Assembly: GCA_045134375.1 (NCBI GenBank)
Contig: JBGUVL010000012.1
Location: 23,905 to 87,904, forward strand
Reading direction: 5' to 3'
Length of the DNA: 64,000 nt
From: JBGUVL01 sp045134375
GTDB lineage: Bacteria; Bacillota_I; Bacilli_A; Erysipelotrichales; Erysipelotrichaceae
Position 1 is the stretch's first letter, and each line of letters begins with the position of its first letter. Below, piece by piece: positions 27,156-34,620 of this stretch. A program made the position numbers and the translations under genes. The notes beneath the pieces are model-generated. The model saw only the letters and a list, made by a program, of their open reading frames with translations, ran no database searches and was not told where the DNA came from.

Positions 27156-28497
27156 TGATATCCCTCAACCCTGCAACCTTACTAATAATAATAACCGTAT
27201 CCGATAGTTGAATACGCATATCACCCGTTGCTACTTTAGAAACACCTTTATGTGTTACATACGCAATGATAATACCCTTACGAATATTTAAATCCTTAAT
27301 TGGCACATCAATAAAACGACAATTGTCACGCACTCTAAATTCTAAAGCCTCTACCTTGTCATCCACGAGCTTAATCAAAGATTCAACGTTTGATCCAACC
27401 GTATTCTGCATAGCACGAACATACTGCACGATTTGGTTTGCGGTAATAAACTTAGGCGTAATTGAATTTTCAAGACCCAACTTTTCCAACAAGAAACCTA
27501 AAGAAACACGATTTACCTTAGGAAGCACATGCGTAACACCATGACTTTGGGCAAACATCGAAATAATGACATTCTCCTCATCATTATCTGTAAGAGCGAT
27601 AAAGGCATCCATTTCCTCTAATGATTCACTCAATAATAATTCGTGATTCGTTCCATCTCCATGAATCACTGTTGCCTGTGGGAATTTTTCAACCAAGTTG
27701 ATACACTTCTCTTTATTCAACTCAATAATTTTAACGGCCATACCCAATTCAAGTAACATGCTCGTCAAATAATATGTGATACGACCACCACCAACAATCA
27801 TAACCTCATTGACTGTACGATCACTTAAAATACCAATCTTAATAAAGAAACGCTCTAATTGCGTTGTTGAACCCGTTAATGTAAGACGATCATTTGCATA
27901 AATCACCGTATTTCCATTTGGAATGATGACTTCACCATCACGCAAAATCGTCACAAACAATACTTCCGTCTTAAAACGACGATTGATATCAACCACACGC
28001 ATATTTATAAGTGGGGAATTTTCTGTTACCTTAACTTCAGCAAGCTCAATTCTTCCCTTCGCAAAAGACGATACTTTAATGGAATTTGAGAAACGAATCG
28101 CGCGCAATATTTCACGAGCCGCCGCCTGCTCTGGATTGATACTCATACTCAATCCCAATTCATCTTTAATCAAACGAACTGTGTTATTGTATTCTGGATT
28201 ACGAATACGAGCAATGGTATGTCTAGCTCCCAATTTTTTTGCCAATAAACAACAAATAATATTCACTTCATCCGTTGATGTAGCCGCAATCAACAAATCA
28301 CTCGAAGGTACACGTGCTTCTAATAATGTGTCTAAACTAGCCCCATTCCCTTGCACACCAACAATATCTAGTTGATTCATTGTACTCGATAATACATTCG
28401 CTTTATTTTCAACCACTGTAATATCATGACCCTCTTGATTCAATTGTTTCGCAATCGCAAAGCCAACTTTCCCATCGCCAACTACAATAATTTTCAT
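27139..28497 (-). CDS. trkA: Trk system potassium uptake protein TrkA (double RCK)
   Basis: A 452-residue cytoplasmic regulator starting at the ATG at 28497 right after a GGAGG site; a frame extending to 28569 is not supported. Two tandem RCK units are visible, each with an NAD-binding Rossmann start: MKIIVVGDGKVGFAIAKQL at residue 1 and EVMIVGGGRITYYLTSMLL around residue 230, each followed by a TrkA_C domain. It binds nucleotides and gates the TrkH channel. The gene has its own promoter and a small inverted repeat (TTCCG-ATA-CGGAA, 28519-28531) in the leader. Confidence 0.93.
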   Translation of the reverse strand: MKIIVVGDGKVGFAIAKQLNQEGHDITVVENKANVLSSTMNQLDIVGVQGNGASLDTLLEARVPSSDLLIAATSTDEVNIICCLLAKKLGARHTIARIRNPEYNNTVRLIKDELGLSMSINPEQAAAREILRAIRFSNSIKVSSFAKGRIELAEVKVTENSPLINMRVVDINRRFKTEVLFVTILRDGEVIIPNGNTVIYANDRLTLTGSTTQLERFFIKIGILSDRTVNEVMIVGGGRITYYLTSMLLELGMAVKIIELNKEKCINLVEKFPQATVIHGDGTNHELLLSESLEEMDAFIALTDNDEENVIISMFAQSHGVTHVLPKVNRVSLGFLLEKLGLENSITPKFITANQIVQYVRAMQNTVGSNVESLIKLVDDKVEALEFRVRDNCRFIDVPIKDLNIRKGIIIAYVTHKGVSKVATGDMRIQLSDTVIIISKVAGLRDINDLLS

Positions 28498-28540
28498 ATT
28501 TCCTCCAAAAAAAATAAATTCCGATACGGAATCTATCTCA

Positions 28541-28569
28541 AGTATAATACAAATCAATATTAAAAACAA
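28541..28569 (-). promoter_or_regulatory. Promoter of trkA-trkH
   Basis: -35 TTGTTT (28564-28569) and -10 TATACT (28541-28546), 17 bp apart. A 5-bp inverted repeat TTCCG/CGGAA between promoter and start codon may be an operator or RNA hairpin. Confidence 0.5.
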
Positions 28570-28596
28570 GTGATACAGAAAATATGTTCAATCTCC

Positions 28597-28713
28597 TTGC
28601 ATTTTCAATTCATAGTGATATACTAGGCTATGCTGGATAATCAAATTACCCTTTTACCGCTTATCCAGCGTTTCCTATTTCTTGAGCTGATTTACCCGAT
28701 CAGCTCTTTTTTT
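28597..28713 (+). ncRNA. Putative small RNA gene A (promoter, hairpin, linker, terminator)
   Basis: -35 TTGCAT (28597-28602), 16-bp spacer and extended -10 TGATATACT (ending 28624) lead into a ~83-nt unit from about 28631. It has a perfect 9-bp hairpin GCTGGATAA/TTATCCAGC (28632-28669), a single-stranded linker GTTTCCTATTTCTT, and an intrinsic terminator GAGCTGAT/ATCAGCTC with seven T (28684-28713). No open reading frame of note lies in it. The pyrimidine-rich linker TTTCCTAT is complementary to an AGGAAA-type ribosome binding site. Unit B (29926-30055) shares promoter, hairpin ends, linker and terminator stem. Known sRNA families were not identified. Confidence 0.6.
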
Positions 28714-28714
28714 C

Positions 28715-29146
28715 GTTTTACAATCGAGTATAATGCCCTTAGAAAGGTGCATGGTACGATACAAATGGAAAGTAAAGAAAATGTTGGTACAACCTTTAGG
28801 ATAATTCTTCCTTTACAAATAGATCCAAACCCATTTGTTACAAGATCTAGGGCTTGATGTATCGACTGCTCGAAATGGACAAGAAGCCCTTGATCAATTC
28901 AAAAAATCTAAGCTTTACACTTTTGATTATATTTTTATGGATATTATGATGCCAATTAAAAATGGATTAGAAGCTACAAAAGAAATACGTGCCTTACCAA
29001 GAAGCGATGCGAAAAACGTACATATTCTTGCGATGAGTGCCAATGCATTTGAAAGTGATATTCAAGAATGCATAAAAGCAGGTATGGATGGACATATCGC
29101 AAAACCAATCACTATGGAACTATTAAAAGAAAAATTAGCGAAATGA
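28715..29146 (+). pseudogene. Remnant of a hybrid histidine kinase / response regulator
   Basis: The upstream frame encodes the end of a histidine-kinase ATPase domain (HGTIQMESKENVGTTF then IILPL), closing at a stop at 28857. A second frame from about 28835 encodes most of a receiver domain: LGLDVSTARNGQEALDQF, the phospho-acceptor block YIFMDIMMPIKNGLEATKEI, LAMSANAF and the lysine in IAKPI. The kinase start, the catalytic His domain and the first ~20 residues of the receiver (acidic pocket) are missing, and the two parts are out of frame. No start codon or ribosome binding site is convincing. It is a decayed 3' fragment lying between two sRNA-like units and cannot signal as it stands. Confidence 0.8.
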
Positions 29147-29169
29147 AAAGGGTGAGACATCACCCTTTT
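29146..29169. terminator. Bidirectional terminator
   Basis: AAAAGGGTGA / TCACCCTTTT, a perfect 10-bp stem with a 4-base loop, between the kinase remnant (+) and the crp-like gene (-). Confidence 0.75.
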
Positions 29170-29812
29170 AGTCTGCATATGGCTTTAAATAATCTGCATT
29201 CAAAATTAAAATCTTATTATCGACTATACGAATTACATTCTCTTCTCTTAATCCACGCAAAATACGGTTGACACTGTTTCTTGTAGAAATACCACAGAAT
29301 CCAGCGATATCATCATTTGTGACCTGCATATCAATCAATATACCTTCCTCATTTTCTTTTCCAAACAAAGAAATCAAATTATAAAGAAAGGCATAGATAG
29401 CGCCACTCTTTCCATTCATTATCATACATTTTTGGCGATATAGAGCTCTTTGTAGATTCTCACGATAATATGCCTCAACATACTCTTTTAATTTTTCATC
29501 TCGCTTTACAGCCCTTGAAAAATCTTCTCGACTTACCAAACAAAAAGATGCCTCTTCACTTTCAACACGAATTCTTATACGATACGCAACATCTTCACGA
29601 AGTGTGTCGCTCATTAACGAAAGAAGATTGGGTCCTTGGGCGTAAGTTATATTATATTCACGTCCATCCTCTAAAATGGAACTCACCTTTACAACACCTT
29701 CCTTTAAGAAAATCATCTTTTCTAAACCGCACATTATAATATCATGGTTCTTTTTTGAAACAATTGGGACTTCCGTCTTTTCCAGATATTGAAGCACATA
29801 GTCACAATTCAT
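29168..29812 (-). CDS. Crp/Fnr family transcriptional regulator
   Basis: A 214-residue protein started at the ATG at 29812, five bases after a GAGGTGA site; upstream in-frame ATGs at 29830 and 29839 lack a site. The N-terminal half has the cyclic-nucleotide-binding-like beta-barrel (FLKEGVVKVSSILEDGREYN), followed by a long dimerisation helix and a C-terminal winged helix-turn-helix with DDIAGFCGISTRNSVNRILR. I see no Fnr-type cysteine cluster at the N-terminus, so oxygen sensing by an iron-sulphur cluster is unlikely; the effector is unknown. It has its own promoter and lies next to the sRNA-like units. Confidence 0.85.
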   Translation of the reverse strand: MNCDYVLQYLEKTEVPIVSKKNHDIIMCGLEKMIFLKEGVVKVSSILEDGREYNITYAQGPNLLSLMSDTLREDVAYRIRIRVESEEASFCLVSREDFSRAVKRDEKLKEYVEAYYRENLQRALYRQKCMIMNGKSGAIYAFLYNLISLFGKENEEGILIDMQVTNDDIAGFCGISTRNSVNRILRGLREENVIRIVDNKILILNADYLKPYAD

Positions 29813-29842
29813 CTTCGTCACCTCTATCATTATTTCCATTGT

Positions 29843-29871
29843 ATCATACTTCAGTAGAATCTTGTTAGCAA
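29843..29871 (-). promoter_or_regulatory. Promoter of the Crp/Fnr-family gene
   Basis: -35 TTGCTA (29866-29871) and -10 TATGAT (29843-29848), 17 bp apart on the minus strand, ~30 bp upstream of the start codon. It is divergent from the promoter of sRNA unit B. Confidence 0.6.
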
Positions 29872-29925
29872 TTGATATTTATTATGTTGCGTGTTCCTTA
29901 CATATACAATTATGGACAATTGTTT

Positions 29926-30055
29926 TTGTATAATACACAACAAGATGATATACTTATTTTTGCTGGATAGCGTGTCCATAAAGTAATTTGCATATCCAGT
30001 TTCCTATGAATAGAGCTGAATTATTTGCCACATCATCTAGTTCAGCTCTTTTTTC
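29926..30055 (+). ncRNA. Putative small RNA gene B (paralogue of A)
   Basis: -35 TTGTAT (29926-29931), 17-bp spacer and extended -10 TGATATACT (ending 29954) precede a ~94-nt unit from about 29961. It has hairpin CTGGATA/TATCCAG (29963-29999), the linker TTTCCTATGAAT shared with unit A, and a 9-bp terminator AGAGCTGAA/TTCAGCTCT followed by T-run (30012-30055). The ends of the hairpins and the linker match unit A while the loops differ, the pattern expected for a conserved RNA structure rather than a recent duplication. Confidence 0.6.
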
Positions 30056-30068
30056 ATTTCAAAATCCA

Positions 30069-30170
30069 TGATATAGTAAACAAAACTGGTTGTAACCAAC
30101 TCATGATAGTCTTTCTTATAATGACCAGTTTTAAGAGTCGACATCCCACATTTTTAGTCGGCTCTTTTTA
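30069..30170 (+). ncRNA. Putative small RNA gene C (same architecture)
   Basis: An extended -10 TGATATAGT (30069-30077), with no good -35, leads into a hairpin AAAACTGGT/ACCAGTTTT (30082-30132) and directly a terminator AGAGTCGAC/GTCGGCTCT with TTTTT (30134-30169). The order promoter-hairpin-terminator and the promoter sequence match units A and B, but the linker TTTCCTAT is absent; a related TTTCTTAT lies inside the hairpin loop. It is the most divergent of the three. Confidence 0.45.
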
Positions 30171-30185
30171 TTTTGCATAAAAAAA

Positions 30186-30219
30186 GCCCATCAAATCATA
30201 TAAAATGATTTGTATGGGC
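30186..30219. repeat. Hairpin at the left side of the IS91-type element
   Basis: A ~14-bp near-perfect inverted repeat (one bulged base) with a short AT loop, followed by seven T on the minus strand. It could end minus-strand transcripts or be part of the left (terIS) end. Confidence 0.6.
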
Positions 30220-30273
30220 GCTTTTCATTTGCCAAGTCTTGTTTACATCTCTATTTAATTCTATACTTCAATT

Positions 30274-31665
30274 ATGGACACTACTTATCATTCAAACATT
30301 CCAATTGAAACTCTATCATTATTAGATTGTGATGTTCGAAACTTCGATTTTATTCATCCCATCAAGAATATCTTCTTCGATAATATTGAATACATTCGAA
30401 AATTAGATGCTTCTGGTAAAGCTCGTCCTTGTATTTTAGACAATGTAGAACGTTCTCTTCTTTGCCATACATGCTATCTTGGTTTTGATCAGTTTGAATG
30501 TACGGATTGTGACAACTGGAATATTATTCCACATTCTTGTCATTCTAGATTTTGTAATGCCTGTGGTGTTAAATATGCCAAACAGCTTGCAGCCAAGGCT
30601 ACCTCTTTTTGTCTTGACTGCCCTCATAGGCACATTGTCTTTACTATTCCTGAAGAACTTAGAAACTGGTTCAGACAGGATCGTACTCGACTCAATCTTT
30701 TGTTTGTTGCTTCTAGAAACACCATTTCCATTCTCACCAATAAATCTCTTGCCGATAAACTCAAAAAGAAAAAATTATCGGATACCCACTATATATTCAA
30801 AGATATTCCTGTTCGTAATGAATTTGGCATGATTGCCACTATACATACTTTTGGAAGAGACCTTAAATGGAATCCACACATCCATTGTCTTATTCCTGAA
30901 TTGATCTATTCCTTTAAAAAGGATAAAATCAAAACATTTCATCATTTCAATTTCATTAAGCTTAGAAAAACATTTCAATTTGAATTAATTCGACTCATAC
31001 AGGAAGCCGGTGGTTTAAAGAAACCTGAAGAAAAGAACAGACTCTATAAAGATCATCCTAAAGGATTCTATGTCTACGCCAAATTCAAATCCCCTGACAA
31101 CGCTTCTAACGATGCTTCAGCTAATAAAAATAGTAAAGATATTCAAGGCTGCGTAAACTATTTCATCCGTTATGCCGGTAGACCTGCCATGGCTGAAAAT
31201 AGAATCACAGAATACAATAAAGGATCAAATACTGTCAGTTGGTTCTACAATGATCATAAGGATGAAAAACGTCATGATGTCACAGATAATGTGATTGATT
31301 TTATAAACCGTCTTATTATACATATACCAGACTATCATTTCTTAACAACTCGATATTATGGATTCTATGCCAATGCATCTAAGAAAACTCTAGATAAAGT
31401 ACATGCACTTCTTGGAATCAAAAAGAATAAGGATTATTCTCGTGAAACAAGAACCAAGGCCCTTAAAAACAAACTCAATAAATTGAAGTACCGCACTCAT
31501 TTGATTGATTCTTTTAATAGAGACCCAATTCAATGTAAATGTGGAGCCATTATGCAGTATACTTATACATATAATCCATTGGAGGACAAGAGAAATGACA
31601 GAACATACAGAAAAAGATGTATTGATGAAATGTACAAAATGCGGTTACGAAGAAGAAGTACCTAG
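30274..31665 (+). CDS. IS91-family transposase (HUH, rolling-circle)
   Basis: A 463-residue protein with the parts of IS91-type transposases. An N-terminal zinc-binding domain has paired Cys motifs around residues 69-106 (CHTC, CTDC, CNAC). The catalytic domain carries the HUH metal site KWNPHIHCLIP near residue 205, then VNYFIRYAGRPAMAENRI around residues 296-313, containing the Tyr that would attack DNA. The C-terminus has a CKCG half of a zinc ribbon. The frame is intact from the ATG at 30274, so it may be active. A small zinc-ribbon gene overlaps its end. Confidence 0.92.
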   Translation: MDTTYHSNIPIETLSLLDCDVRNFDFIHPIKNIFFDNIEYIRKLDASGKARPCILDNVERSLLCHTCYLGFDQFECTDCDNWNIIPHSCHSRFCNACGVKYAKQLAAKATSFCLDCPHRHIVFTIPEELRNWFRQDRTRLNLLFVASRNTISILTNKSLADKLKKKKLSDTHYIFKDIPVRNEFGMIATIHTFGRDLKWNPHIHCLIPELIYSFKKDKIKTFHHFNFIKLRKTFQFELIRLIQEAGGLKKPEEKNRLYKDHPKGFYVYAKFKSPDNASNDASANKNSKDIQGCVNYFIRYAGRPAMAENRITEYNKGSNTVSWFYNDHKDEKRHDVTDNVIDFINRLIIHIPDYHFLTTRYYGFYANASKKTLDKVHALLGIKKNKDYSRETRTKALKNKLNKLKYRTHLIDSFNRDPIQCKCGAIMQYTYTYNPLEDKRNDRTYRKRCIDEMYKMRLRRRST

Positions 31666-31759
31666 ATGGTTAATCGATGAATTATTTCCAAATGAACCTG
31701 AAGAAAACTATATGATGCACTGCCCTGAATGTGATCATAAGATGATTGTAAAAAAATAA
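31595..31759 (+). CDS. Small zinc-ribbon protein overlapping the IS91 transposase
   Basis: A 54-residue protein from the ATG at 31595, 9 bp after GGAGG, in a different frame from the transposase whose last 71 bases it overlaps. It has two Cys pairs, KCTKCGYEEEVPRW and HCPECDHKM, a rubredoxin-like/zinc-ribbon arrangement, with an acidic middle. It lies before the right-hand hairpin of the element, so it probably moves with it. Its role is unknown: an accessory DNA-binding protein of transposition or a passenger. Confidence 0.65.
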   Translation: MTEHTEKDVLMKCTKCGYEEEVPRWLIDELFPNEPEENYMMHCPECDHKMIVKK

Positions 31760-31790
31760 TTCAGCAACTAAAAGGCAAATGCAAAATGTT

Positions 31791-31811
31791 GGCTATTACG
31801 ATAGCCCTTTT
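31791..31811 (+). terminator. Hairpin with T-run at the right side of the IS91-type element
   Basis: GGCTAT-TACG-ATAGCC followed by CTTTTT. It can end the transposase transcript and may be part of the right (oriIS) end. Confidence 0.6.
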
Positions 31812-31898
31812 TGTCGTTCCTCATAATCAACAAATTGTGACAATTCGACAGTTTTTCACATACCGCATTCCCCTGTTCCGAAACCAAAATCTTAATAT

Positions 31899-31930
31899 AT
31901 AAAAAAAAGCATGTGATTGATCCACATGCC
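31899..31930 (-). terminator. Terminator of the cysS-to-nusG operon
   Basis: GCATGTG/CACATGC hairpin followed by eight T on the minus strand, a few bases past the nusG stop codon. It closes the operon and separates it from the IS element. Confidence 0.85.
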
Positions 31931-31936
31931 CCTCTT

Positions 31937-32485
31937 TTAAAGTTCAATCTTTTCCAAATCGCCGTATGGAATTTCCGTCGGTGTTTCTCTACCAAATAAA
32001 ATTGTTAACACAACCGCTACCTGCGTATCATCGTGCAACTCTTCCACCGTACCTTCGACATTTGTAAAAGGCCCAGAAAGAATCTTTACACGATCGCCTA
32101 CCGCAAAATCAATCTGTACTTGTTTTTCACTCATTCCTAAGCGACGTAAGATATTGTCAATTTCTTCTTCTGCTACTGGGAAAGGTTTCGCCCCTCCTCC
32201 ACTAGAGCCGATAAATCCAGTAACCCCTGGCGTATTACGAACAATATACCAAGCTTCATCCGTCATGATCATTTCGACAAACAAATAGCCTGGGAAAAGA
32301 TTTCTTACCTTCTCGGTTTTCTTTCCATTCTTATATTCGATTTCACTTTCTTCCGCAACGATAATACGGAATAAACATTCCTGTAGCCCCATGGTTTCTA
32401 CACGGCGCTCAAGATTCTCTTTGACACGGTTTTCATGTCCCGCATAAGTATTTACTACATACCACTCTTTACGTAATTCATCCAT
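31937..32485 (-). CDS. nusG: Transcription termination/antitermination protein NusG
   Basis: A 182-residue NusG. The N-terminal NGN domain begins KEWYVVNTYAGHENRVKENL and binds the polymerase clamp; FPGYLFVEM and TPGVTGFIGS are family motifs. The C-terminal KOW domain is VGDRVKILSGPFTNVEGTV. It follows secE by 3 bp. Its usual downstream partner rplK is absent and the operon ends here with a terminator. Confidence 0.98.
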   Translation of the reverse strand: MDELRKEWYVVNTYAGHENRVKENLERRVETMGLQECLFRIIVAEESEIEYKNGKKTEKVRNLFPGYLFVEMIMTDEAWYIVRNTPGVTGFIGSSGGGAKPFPVAEEEIDNILRRLGMSEKQVQIDFAVGDRVKILSGPFTNVEGTVEELHDDTQVAVVLTILFGRETPTEIPYGDLEKIEL

Positions 32486-32488
32486 TTT

Positions 32489-32668
32489 TTACACTCCTAA
32501 AAGTTTCAGAATTCCCGCATTAATCAATGTACATAACACAAAGAATAATGCAAATAACCCTGTAAATACAATGACACTTGAACTATCCTTAGCCAAATCC
32601 TTAGGACTCGACCAACGGATTCGTTTGATTTCTTTGATGATTCCAGAAATGCTAAACCACTTTAACAT
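32489..32668 (-). CDS. secE: Preprotein translocase subunit SecE
   Basis: A 59-residue protein translated from the ATG at 32668: MLKWFSISGIIKEIKRIRWS at the start, then PKDL and one membrane helix (around residues 30-52). The single-helix form with an amphipathic N-terminus and the conserved RW-P motif is the Gram-positive SecE, which clamps SecY in the Sec translocon. A GGAGGG site lies upstream. It lies between rpmG and nusG, the expected order, with nusG's ribosome binding site inside its last codons. Confidence 0.95.
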   Translation of the reverse strand: MLKWFSISGIIKEIKRIRWSSPKDLAKDSSSVIVFTGLFALFFVLCTLINAGILKLLGV

Positions 32669-32679
32669 TACATGCCCTC

Positions 32680-32829
32680 CTATTTTGTTTCCTTATGCAA
32701 CGTGTGTTTCCCACACTTTTTACAGTATTTCATTATTTCCAAACGTTGGGTATGAGTTGCTTTGTTTTTGTGCGTCGTATAGTTTCTAGATAAGCATTCA
32801 CTACATGTCAAAATTACCTTTTCACTCAT
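32680..32829 (-). CDS. rpmG: 50S ribosomal protein L33
   Basis: A 49-residue protein, MSEKVILTCSECLSRNYTTH at the start and CKKCGKHTLHKETK at the end. The two CxxC pairs make it the zinc-binding (C+) form of L33. Length and the position immediately before secE are as in other Firmicutes. Confidence 0.95.
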   Translation of the reverse strand: MSEKVILTCSECLSRNYTTHKNKATHTQRLEIMKYCKKCGKHTLHKETK

Positions 32830-32877
32830 TTTCTTCACCTCTCATACACTTTCGTCATTTCATACTTTTTTACTTTA

Positions 32878-33498
32878 TCATAAAGTATTCTCATAGTCAA
32901 TTGAGCCTTTCAACTTCTTTTTGATTTTACTAATCATATACCCAACTCTACGTGTATTGATTTGCAGCTGCTCTGCAATTTCTTCGTAACGATACCCTTC
33001 CATCCAAAGTTGAAAGATCTGCTGTTCCTCCTCGCTCATCTGTTCCATTTCCTTTTTCAGAAAAGCTTGCCATTCTTTTTGTACAAAATAATCCTCTGGA
33101 TTAAACTCCTTTTGATTATTTTCTATCATATCAATGAGATAAAGACCTTCGTTTTCTTTGACGCATTGATCTAGCGATACCGCCATCCGATTCAATTTAT
33201 TTTTTTCTCGATGCAATTGGCGATAGTACGTAAGAATGTCTCGCTCAATAACAATTTGCAAAAAAGTATAAAAGGAACATCCCATATCCTCTTTGTACGA
33301 CAATACTGCACGATACAATGAAATCAAGGAAATTTGATACAATTCATGAAAATCATAGTTTTCTTGATAGCGATTTTTATATTGATTCACCGTATAATGC
33401 AACACTCTTTTGTATTTTTTTATCAGCAATTCTAATGCAGCTTCATCATTTTCCAACACAAGACGTATTAATTCAGCATCATTTATGCTTCTTTCCAT
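32878..33498 (-). CDS. Sigma-70 family RNA polymerase sigma factor, SigH-like
   Basis: A 206-residue sigma factor with region 2 (EALELLIKKYKRVLHY through YDFHELYQISLISLYRAV and FYTFLQIVIERDILTYYRQL, around residues 20-96) and region 4 with helix-turn-helix (EEIAEQLQINTRRVGYMISK, around 174-193). Its place between rlmB and rpmG-secE-nusG is that of sigH in Bacillus, and its length is close to the ~218 of SigH. The region 2 sequence is quite divergent and a role in competence or stationary phase is only inferred. The gap to rlmB is 14 bp, so it is in the cysS operon. Confidence 0.85.
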   Translation of the reverse strand: MERSINDAELIRLVLENDEAALELLIKKYKRVLHYTVNQYKNRYQENYDFHELYQISLISLYRAVLSYKEDMGCSFYTFLQIVIERDILTYYRQLHREKNKLNRMAVSLDQCVKENEGLYLIDMIENNQKEFNPEDYFVQKEWQAFLKKEMEQMSEEEQQIFQLWMEGYRYEEIAEQLQINTRRVGYMISKIKKKLKGSIDYENTL

Positions 33499-33512
33499 TC
33501 TTTAATTCTCCC

Positions 33513-34229
33513 TCATTTTTCTCTTTGAGAGTAGATTTCATAAAGCAGTACACCACAGGCAACCGAAGCATTCAACGAAGTTACCTTACCCACCATTGGA
33601 AGTTTTACAAAAAAATCACACTGCTTTTTCACAAGGGGAGAAATTCCATTCCCTTCACTGCCAACGACCAACACTAGAGGCATATCATAATTTGCCTTTG
33701 TATAATCACTCGCATGATCCATGTCACTACCAACAATCCAATACCCTTTTTCCTTTAAATATTGAATGGTTCGACTTAGATTGGTTACTTGTGCTACCTT
33801 AATCGTGTCAATGGCTCCCGTAGATACTTTTGCCACCGTCGCATTCAACGATACACTTCGATGTTTTCCGATGATCACACCATCGGCTCCAACGCAATCA
33901 CAGGTTCGTAAAATTGCTCCCAGATTATGTGGATCCTCGATCCCATCTAGCATCACTAACAAAGGTAGCTTATCTTTTGGTATCTGAAGCAATTCATCGA
34001 TAGAATAAATTTTATACTCATCAATCAACGCTGCCACACCCTGATGATTTCCTTCTAGCTTCTGATCCATTTTTTTTCGATTCATATAAGTAATTGGAAT
34101 CCGTTTCTTTTTGATTACCTCCTCCAATTTGCGATCCTTAAATCCATCCAAAAGAATCACTTCATAAATCTTCTTGTTATCATTCAATAATTGCTTGACA
34201 ACATTTTTTCCATACACATACTGACTCAT
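33513..34229 (-). CDS. rlmB: 23S rRNA (guanosine-2'-O-)-methyltransferase RlmB
   Basis: A 238-residue SPOUT-class enzyme. An N-terminal substrate-binding domain (YVYGKNVVKQLL start) precedes the knotted catalytic domain with motif 1 LDGIEDPHNLGAILRTCDC (around residue 95-115), motif 2 LVLVVGSEGNGISPLVKK and motif 3 VTSLNASVACGVLLYE. The family methylates G2251 of 23S rRNA (E. coli numbering); the more distant possibility is another TrmH-family target. It starts 4 bp after mrnC. Confidence 0.93.
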   Translation of the reverse strand: MSQYVYGKNVVKQLLNDNKKIYEVILLDGFKDRKLEEVIKKKRIPITYMNRKKMDQKLEGNHQGVAALIDEYKIYSIDELLQIPKDKLPLLVMLDGIEDPHNLGAILRTCDCVGADGVIIGKHRSVSLNATVAKVSTGAIDTIKVAQVTNLSRTIQYLKEKGYWIVGSDMDHASDYTKANYDMPLVLVVGSEGNGISPLVKKQCDFFVKLPMVGKVTSLNASVACGVLLYEIYSQREK

Positions 34230-34233
34230 AATA

Positions 34234-34620
34234 TTACACCTCTTTTATCTGTATAATATAATTCCACAGTTCTTCTAGACGCTCCTGTTTTCCACTTAGG
34301 TATAAATATCCCCACAACGCTTCCAAACCCGTTGCCATTTTATAGGTTATGATATCCGTATTTTTGGCTTTACTTTCACATTTTGCATTGCGTCCTCGTT
34401 TCACAATCAGGAGTTCCTCTTCACTTAGCAGCTGTTCTTCTAGCATGCGAGAAAGAATCTCAGCCTGCGATACTGCGCTTACAAATTTTACACTCTCTTT
34501 CTGAAGCAACTTTGGCTTCTGCAGATTTTTTTCTTGTACAAGATAAGAGCGAACCTGCAAAGACATTACCGCATCACCAACATACGCTAACGCATTGCCA
34601 TTGTATGTAACAATATCCAT
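34234..34620 (-). CDS. mrnC: Mini-ribonuclease III
   Basis: A 128-residue RNase III catalytic domain without the dsRNA-binding domain, which defines mini-III. The signature NALAYVGDAVMSLQVR (residues ~9-24) carries the acidic metal ligands, with a second acidic site later in the fold (TGLEALWGYLYLSG). The enzyme trims the ends of 23S rRNA precursors. The start codon overlaps the cysS stop codon by one base. Confidence 0.95.
   Translation of the reverse strand: MDIVTYNGNALAYVGDAVMSLQVRSYLVQEKNLQKPKLLQKESVKFVSAVSQAEILSRMLEEQLLSEEELLIVKRGRNAKCESKAKNTDIITYKMATGLEALWGYLYLSGKQERLEELWNYIIQIKEV

Larger units (their letters stand above)
30174..31815 (+). mobile_element. IS91-family insertion sequence (approximate limits)
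   Basis: The element holds an IS91-type transposase and a small overlapping zinc-ribbon gene. Left of the transposase is a strong hairpin GCCCAT.AAATCAT/ATGATTTG.ATGGGC (30186-30219) and the octamer CATTTGCC (30226-30233). Right of the genes lie its inverse GGCAAATG (31774-31781) and a hairpin GGCTAT/ATAGCC with TTTTT (31791-31811). Rolling-circle IS91 elements have no long terminal repeats and make no target duplication, so exact ends cannot be read from this copy alone. Confidence 0.65.

Noticed and set aside
28631..30170. The three hairpin-terminator units as T-box, c-di-GMP or other known riboswitches
   Set aside because: They have no T-box core, no aptamer motif that I recognise, and no downstream gene in the right orientation that they would control.
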